From Methanomassiliicoccaceae archaeon UBA71 (GTDB taxonomy: Archaea; Thermoplasmatota; Thermoplasmata; Methanomassiliicoccales; Methanomethylophilaceae), in contig DARO01000012.1 of the NCBI GenBank assembly GCA_002504405.1, forward strand, positions 1 through 64,000: a stretch of DNA of 64,000 nucleotides. Direction: 5' to 3'. The position numbers and the translations under genes were made by a program. Shown here piece after piece: positions 60,263-64,000 of the stretch; the stretch's first letter is position 1; every line of letters begins with the position of its first letter. A model generated the notes under the pieces. It saw only the letters and a program-made list of their open reading frames with translations, ran no database searches and was not told the DNA's origin.

Positions 60263-61195
60263 TCAGAGCGGTCGGAAGTCGCCCAGGCGCGAGGCGGTCC
60301 TTCCGGGGATGTCCACCAGCCTGTCCCGGGGCATCACCGCCCCCCACAGGAGCTCTGTTTCCTGGCAGTAGAGCCTGGACCTGCGGGCTGCCGGGTCCCC
60401 GCGGTTCGCATAGCAGTAGACGCATCCGTGCGCGCATGTGTCATACTCCCCTATGTCGATGCTGCGGACGCAGCGGCACCCGTCCCTCACAGGCGAGTCC
60501 TGCGTCTCGTAAGGTATGTCGAGGGACCTCATCATGGCGGCGTCCACGCACCCCCTCGGCTCGATCCCGAACGCGGAAAGGTCCCGCTTTGAACAGCAGC
60601 AGCTCAGCGAGATGCCGTACTCATCCGCCGCCCTGGATGCCATGCGGCAGAAATCATCCTCCTCGGAACGGGTGGGCCTCCGAAACAGGCCTGACCCCTC
60701 CACTCCCACGAGCTTCCCGTAGATGTCCACAAAGCTGAACACGCACCGGTCGGTCCACCTTGACGCCTCCCTGCACAGCATCTCGAACTTGCGCCTGTGG
60801 TACTCCGGCGACATCGTCCTCCCCATCAGGACCGGGTCGTACCTCCAGACCATTCTGTCCCTCCCTATGCGATCGGCGAGGTCCGCGCATGCGTCGCTGA
60901 TGTCCGCCTTGAACCCCACCCCGGGCTCCATGTCGCGGCCGTACGGTGTCATGGTCACCTGGAACACGCAGACGTGGCCCATGGATGCGATCTCCCCCAT
61001 GTGGGGGACCATCGGCCGCGGGTCCTTCGTCATGAACACTATGCAGTCCACGTTCCTCCGGCTTAGGTCCACGCGATGGACCGTGGTCCTGGACACTGGG
61101 TTCCTCACGAGCGCGTACCCCGCGCGGAGACGGTTCATCATCCACCCCGAATGGAACGCGGGGATGTCCGTCCGACGGCTGGCACAGATGATCAT
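60263..61195 (-). CDS. DUF1848 family iron-sulfur protein
   Basis: 310 residues from ATG 61195. It matches DUF1848: MIICASRRTDIPAFHSGWMMNRLRAGY at the start, VFMTKDPRPM, WRYDPVLM, and a C-terminal cysteine cluster CRCVRSIDIGEYDTCAHGCVYCYAN that resembles radical-SAM and [4Fe-4S] sites. Widespread in anaerobes; the reaction is unknown. A much longer open frame upstream crosses the divergent ogt gene and is not real. Divergent from ogt over 75 nt. Confidence 0.85.
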   Translation of the reverse strand: MIICASRRTDIPAFHSGWMMNRLRAGYALVRNPVSRTTVHRVDLSRRNVDCIVFMTKDPRPMVPHMGEIASMGHVCVFQVTMTPYGRDMEPGVGFKADISDACADLADRIGRDRMVWRYDPVLMGRTMSPEYHRRKFEMLCREASRWTDRCVFSFVDIYGKLVGVEGSGLFRRPTRSEEDDFCRMASRAADEYGISLSCCCSKRDLSAFGIEPRGCVDAAMMRSLDIPYETQDSPVRDGCRCVRSIDIGEYDTCAHGCVYCYANRGDPAARRSRLYCQETELLWGAVMPRDRLVDIPGRTASRLGDFRPL

Positions 61196-61270
61196 CGACG
61201 AGGATATCGTGTTATTGGAATTAAGTATTGATAGTGACCGAAATATATCGAGCAATGAGATTCGGATGGC

Positions 61271-61744
61271 ATGCGCGGTCCACGCATTATGTCGTTCCTG
61301 ACTCTCATCGGGACGGTCAGCGTCTCCGAGGACGGCGATGGGAACATAACAGGGGTTTTCCTTCCCAACAGCAACCTCCCGTGCATGGAGGACGGCGAGA
61401 CGGAGGTCCTCGTCGAGGCAGCCGCCCAGATAAACGAGTACCTGTCCGGCAGCAGGAGGGCCTTCGACCTGCCCCTTAGGTATGGGGGCTCCGACTTCAG
61501 GGTGTCGGTCCTCGAGGCCATCCGGAACATACCCTACGGTGAGACCAGGACGTACTCCGAAATCGCCGGAGCCGTCGGATCCCCGAGGGCGTATCGTGCG
61601 GTGGGCACCGCTTGCGGAGAGAACCCACTTCCCATCCTGATACCGTGCCACAGGGTACTGCCGTCCACCGGCGGGGTGGGGAGTTACACCGGAGGCTCCA
61701 CGCTCAAGAAGCGCCTCCTGGACCTGGAGAGGGCCGATGATTGA
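61271..61744 (+). CDS. ogt: Methylated-DNA-protein cysteine methyltransferase
   Basis: 157 residues. C-terminal active-site domain with IPYGETRTYSEIA, GSPRAYRAVGTACGENPLP and the alkyl-acceptor IPCHRVLPSTGGVGSYTGG. It takes methyl groups from O6-methylguanine onto the PCHR cysteine in a suicide reaction. A TATA-like AAATATAT (61239-61246) about 25 nt ahead of ATG 61271 points to a leaderless transcript; ATG 61289 is the alternative. It overlaps alkD by 8 nt, so the two alkylation-repair genes form one operon. Confidence 0.93.
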   Translation: MRGPRIMSFLTLIGTVSVSEDGDGNITGVFLPNSNLPCMEDGETEVLVEAAAQINEYLSGSRRAFDLPLRYGGSDFRVSVLEAIRNIPYGETRTYSEIAGAVGSPRAYRAVGTACGENPLPILIPCHRVLPSTGGVGSYTGGSTLKKRLLDLERADD

Positions 61745-62420
61745 CTACCGCAGGGCCCTCAGGGAATCCGCAGACCCCCAGCTTGCGGATTTCAACTCGA
61801 AGCTTACGCCCGGCAAGCAGGGCATCATGGGGGTCAGGATCCCCGAGATCAGGAGGATCGCCAGGGCCGTCGTGAAGGATGACTGGAGGGGATTCCTCGA
61901 GGACGAGCCGCAGTGCTTCGAGGAGGAGGTCCTGAGAGGCATCGTCATCGCGACTGCGCCGATGGACGTGGGCGAGAGGATATCCCTCACGGACGGGTTC
62001 CTGCACCACGTGGACAACTGGGCAACCTGCGATGTGTTCTGCAACAGCTGGATCGTCCCGAAAGGAGGATACGGCCCCGCATGGGACTATTTCTCCTCGC
62101 TCATCGAGAGCGGTGACGAATTCAGAATGAGGGTGTCCCTTGTGGCAAGGATGTCCCTCTCCAAGGACGGCGATCACGACATGATGCTGCTCGAGGACAT
62201 CGCCACACACGACAACCCAGGATACTACTACAGAATGGGGGCCGCATGGGCTGTATCGGTGATATACATGAGGAGCCGCGGGCCCGTCATAGACCTGCTG
62301 CGCTCCCATCGTATGGAGCCGTGGACTCACAACAAGTCCATCCAGAAGATCTGCGAGTCCCGCCGCGTCTCCCCCGAGGAGAGATCGGAGGTCAGGGCCC
62401 TCAGGCGCAGAGCTCCCTGA
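61737..62420 (+). CDS. alkD: DNA alkylation repair enzyme, AlkD-like HEAT-repeat glycosylase
   Basis: 227 residues of HEAT-like helical pairs. Family marks are KQGIMGVRIPEIRRIAR near the N-terminus and TDGFLHHVDNWATCDVFC with the conserved Trp/Asp of the catalytic cleft. AlkD-type enzymes remove cationic alkylpurines such as 3- or 7-methyl adducts. The start overlaps ogt, a sensible pairing: direct reversal plus base excision. Its end overlaps the convergent gene by 20 nt. Confidence 0.88.
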   Translation: MIDYRRALRESADPQLADFNSKLTPGKQGIMGVRIPEIRRIARAVVKDDWRGFLEDEPQCFEEEVLRGIVIATAPMDVGERISLTDGFLHHVDNWATCDVFCNSWIVPKGGYGPAWDYFSSLIESGDEFRMRVSLVARMSLSKDGDHDMMLLEDIATHDNPGYYYRMGAAWAVSVIYMRSRGPVIDLLRSHRMEPWTHNKSIQKICESRRVSPEERSEVRALRRRAP

Positions 62421-62958
62421 CCAGACGCTCGATCTCGTCGGCGTTGGCGTCGCCCACCCTGGCGCCCCTCCGCTCCAGGAACACCCAGTCGCGCTTCTCG
62501 CACTCCTCCTTGAAGTCCGGGCTGGTGACTGCTATGAGCTTGCCGGGGGCTATCTGGTCGGCCTCCAGGAACATCTCGAACATCGCCTTTGGCACGCACA
62601 TGATGACCTTGTCGAATGGGCGGGTTATGAAAGACGTCTGGGTGATGAAGTCCTTGCGGGCATCCGCCTTGATGTAGTCGTCCCTGCTGGACATGACCTC
62701 GGAGTACGCCATGATCTGGTAGTTCCCGGGCACGAACCCGTACTTGGTCGTGATGACCCCGAAGGATACGTCGCAGAGCTTGCTGCCGTCCTCCTTCACA
62801 GCGGTGTCGAGGCGCTTCACCAGGTTCTTCACCTCCGTGGCCCTCCCGCCGAACATGTTGAACGCCGTGTCGATGCGGTTCTGGGTGAGGAAGACCGTTG
62901 AGTCGTTGGTGACCACGAGGACCCTGGGCATCAGCTTGGTCTCTGTGTAGATCTGCAT
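62401..62958 (-). CDS. Conserved-looking archaeal protein downstream of hypD
   Basis: 185 residues from ATG 62958. Alpha/beta protein: LMPRVLVVTNDSTVFLTQNRIDTAF, LCDVSFGVITTKYGFVPGNYQIMAYSE, FDKVIMCVPKAMFEMFLEADQIAPGKLIAVTSP. It could be a nucleotide- or substrate-binding Rossmann-like protein; I do not recognise the family. It lies 4 nt after the hypD stop, so it is probably co-transcribed and may be linked to hydrogenase maturation or to nucleotide metabolism. Confidence 0.65.
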   Translation of the reverse strand: MQIYTETKLMPRVLVVTNDSTVFLTQNRIDTAFNMFGGRATEVKNLVKRLDTAVKEDGSKLCDVSFGVITTKYGFVPGNYQIMAYSEVMSSRDDYIKADARKDFITQTSFITRPFDKVIMCVPKAMFEMFLEADQIAPGKLIAVTSPDFKEECEKRDWVFLERRGARVGDANADEIERLVRELCA

Positions 62959-62962
62959 GTTA

Positions 62963-64000
62963 TCACACCTTGGGGCCAAGCCTGTAGGCTATGCTGCAGT
63001 TGCCCTCGGCGGAGACCATGCACGGGCCCATCGGGTTCGACGGCTTGCAGGCCTTGCCGAACATGGGGCACTGCTCCGATTTGATCAATCCTCTTAGCAC
63101 GTCCCCGCACCTGCATCCCTTAGCCTCCACGTCGACCTGCGGGGTCTTCCGGAGGATGTCCTCGTGGACCTTGGTCGCGTCGTGGTCCTGGTACTTGTCC
63201 CTGAGGGCGAGGGCGCTCTTCCTGATGACCGGGAACCCCCTCCAGGACCTGTCGACCGGCTCGAACGTCTCCTCCATCAGCTTGAGACCGATGGGGTTGC
63301 CCTCCGGCCTGACCAGCCTGGTGTACTCGTTCTCCACCTCGGCGCGCCCCTCCTTCAGTTGCTTGCATAGCATGTAGCACGACATGAGCACATCGAGGGG
63401 CTCGAACCCTGCGATGACCTGGGGCACATGATGCTTCTGGGACACGGGTTCGAACATCGACGTTCCGGTGATGACGGCGACATGGCCGGGCATTATGAAC
63501 CCGTCGATCCTGTTCTCGCCCAGCTCGAAGAGGGCTTCGATGATCGGGGGGCAGATCCTGTGGCAGCTGTACACGCTGAAGTTCTCCGGACAGTCGTCCT
63601 TCTGCAGGGGGACGCATGTCGACGGGGCGGTCGTCTCGAACCCCACTCCGACGAACACCAGTGGCTTGTCCGGCTGGTCCCTGGTCATCTGGACCGCGTC
63701 GTCTATGGAGTACACGATCCTGACATCGGCGCCGTCTGCCTTAGCGTCGAAGAGCGACCCTATAGTCGTGGGAACGCGCATCATGTCGCCGAACGCTGTG
63801 ACTGTGACCCCGTTCCTCGCGAGCGTGATCGCGTCGGCCACCTCCTTGCTGGTGGTGACGCAGACGGGGCAGCCGGGCCCCTGTGCGATGGAGACGCCCA
63901 CGCCGTTCAGCATCTCCTCGAGCCCGAAGCGGACTATCGTGTCCTGATGGGTACCGCAGATGTGCATCAGTCTGACATCCATGTTCATCTCGCCGATGCG
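62963..64000 (-). CDS. hypD: Hydrogenase maturation protein HypD, 5' end outside the window
   Basis: At least 341 residues visible. Family marks: LMHICGTHQDTIV (conserved Cys-Gly-x-His), GPGCPVCVT, VGVGFETTAPST, FIMPGHVAVITG, and the C-terminal [4Fe-4S] ligands GCRCGD, CPMFGKAC and GPCMVSAEGNCSIAY. HypD works with HypC in building the Fe(CN)2CO centre of NiFe hydrogenases. The frame stays open to base 64000 (Arg-Ile-Gly-Glu before Met), and HypD proteins normally have ~20 more N-terminal residues, so the true start is probably beyond the window. Its presence implies real NiFe hydrogenases elsewhere in the genome. Confidence 0.93.
   Translation of the reverse strand, partial: RIGEMNMDVRLMHICGTHQDTIVRFGLEEMLNGVGVSIAQGPGCPVCVTTSKEVADAITLARNGVTVTAFGDMMRVPTTIGSLFDAKADGADVRIVYSIDDAVQMTRDQPDKPLVFVGVGFETTAPSTCVPLQKDDCPENFSVYSCHRICPPIIEALFELGENRIDGFIMPGHVAVITGTSMFEPVSQKHHVPQVIAGFEPLDVLMSCYMLCKQLKEGRAEVENEYTRLVRPEGNPIGLKLMEETFEPVDRSWRGFPVIRKSALALRDKYQDHDATKVHEDILRKTPQVDVEAKGCRCGDVLRGLIKSEQCPMFGKACKPSNPMGPCMVSAEGNCSIAYRLGPKV

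Noticed and set aside
60263..61651. Long form of the DUF1848 gene starting at 61651
   Set aside because: The extra 152 residues run antisense through ogt and have no family likeness; DUF1848 proteins begin at MIICASRRTD.
1..64000. CRISPR array or cas genes near the CARF regulators
   Set aside because: I found no series of regularly spaced repeats and no Cas signature in any frame. The CARF genes therefore stand outside CRISPR in this window.

Overview
The window reads as chromosomal DNA of a moderately GC-rich euryarchaeon, most likely a gut or rumen methanogen of the Methanomassiliicoccales (Thermoplasmata). The evidence is indirect: TATA boxes about 25 nt ahead of apparently leaderless starts, a tRNA gene without encoded CCA, paired CARF-wHTH regulators, a hydrogenase maturation gene (hypD), tightly overlapping ATGA gene junctions, and stop codons that are TGA or TAA but, in every gene I could check, never TAG. 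TAG avoidance is expected in organisms that decode TAG as pyrrolysine. No methanogenesis marker lies in the window, so the assignment is an inference.

Layout. 1-5653: a HEPN-SF1 helicase fusion, a secreted or anchored small protein interrupted by an in-frame TGA, and two CARF-wHTH regulators around a stand-alone Mrr-N-like winged helix. 5725-9430: a proteostasis operon (short Hsp70, a zinc-ribbon/coiled-coil GrpE-like protein, a small unknown protein, an HtpX-like membrane protease) divergent from the second CARF gene. 9431-12174: a 173-nt inverted-repeat element, an AAA_14/DUF4143 ATPase and a DinJ/YafQ-type toxin-antitoxin pair whose toxin is frameshifted. 12381-15017: aconitase. 15419-22618: a six-gene membrane complex of group 4 hydrogenase (Hyf/Hyc) type whose large subunit has lost all four nickel-ligand cysteines. 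22612-22995: a universal stress protein.

23085-56384: a tRNA-Pro(CGG) gene followed by an integrated element of about 33 kb. An 18-bp direct repeat that includes the tRNA 3' end bounds it at 23146 and 56367. It has a tyrosine recombinase at the tRNA end and an HUH rolling-circle replication initiator at the other end, as in an integrated plasmid. Its cargo is a long one-direction array of polymorphic-toxin-immunity-like genes. Three are giant multidomain proteins built from TPR, SUFU, DUF2185/Imm33, DUF4261 and DUF4253-like modules. About twenty are small genes, including SUKH-3, DKNYY, DUF5713, DUF4241, DUF2004, SF0329 and Imm26/LRR types. Many look bacterial (Firmicutes-like) in codon use and Shine-Dalgarno sequences. 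A TetR regulator with a clear operator sits at the head of the array. No cognate toxins are obvious, so the array looks like an acquired immunity store against bacterial neighbours.

56416-64000: an MFS transporter, a decaying zinc-ribbon/TM2 locus, a zinc-ribbon helical-repeat protein, MntP, a DUF1848 protein, an alkylation-repair operon (ogt-alkD), and hypD (running off the window) with a small partner gene.
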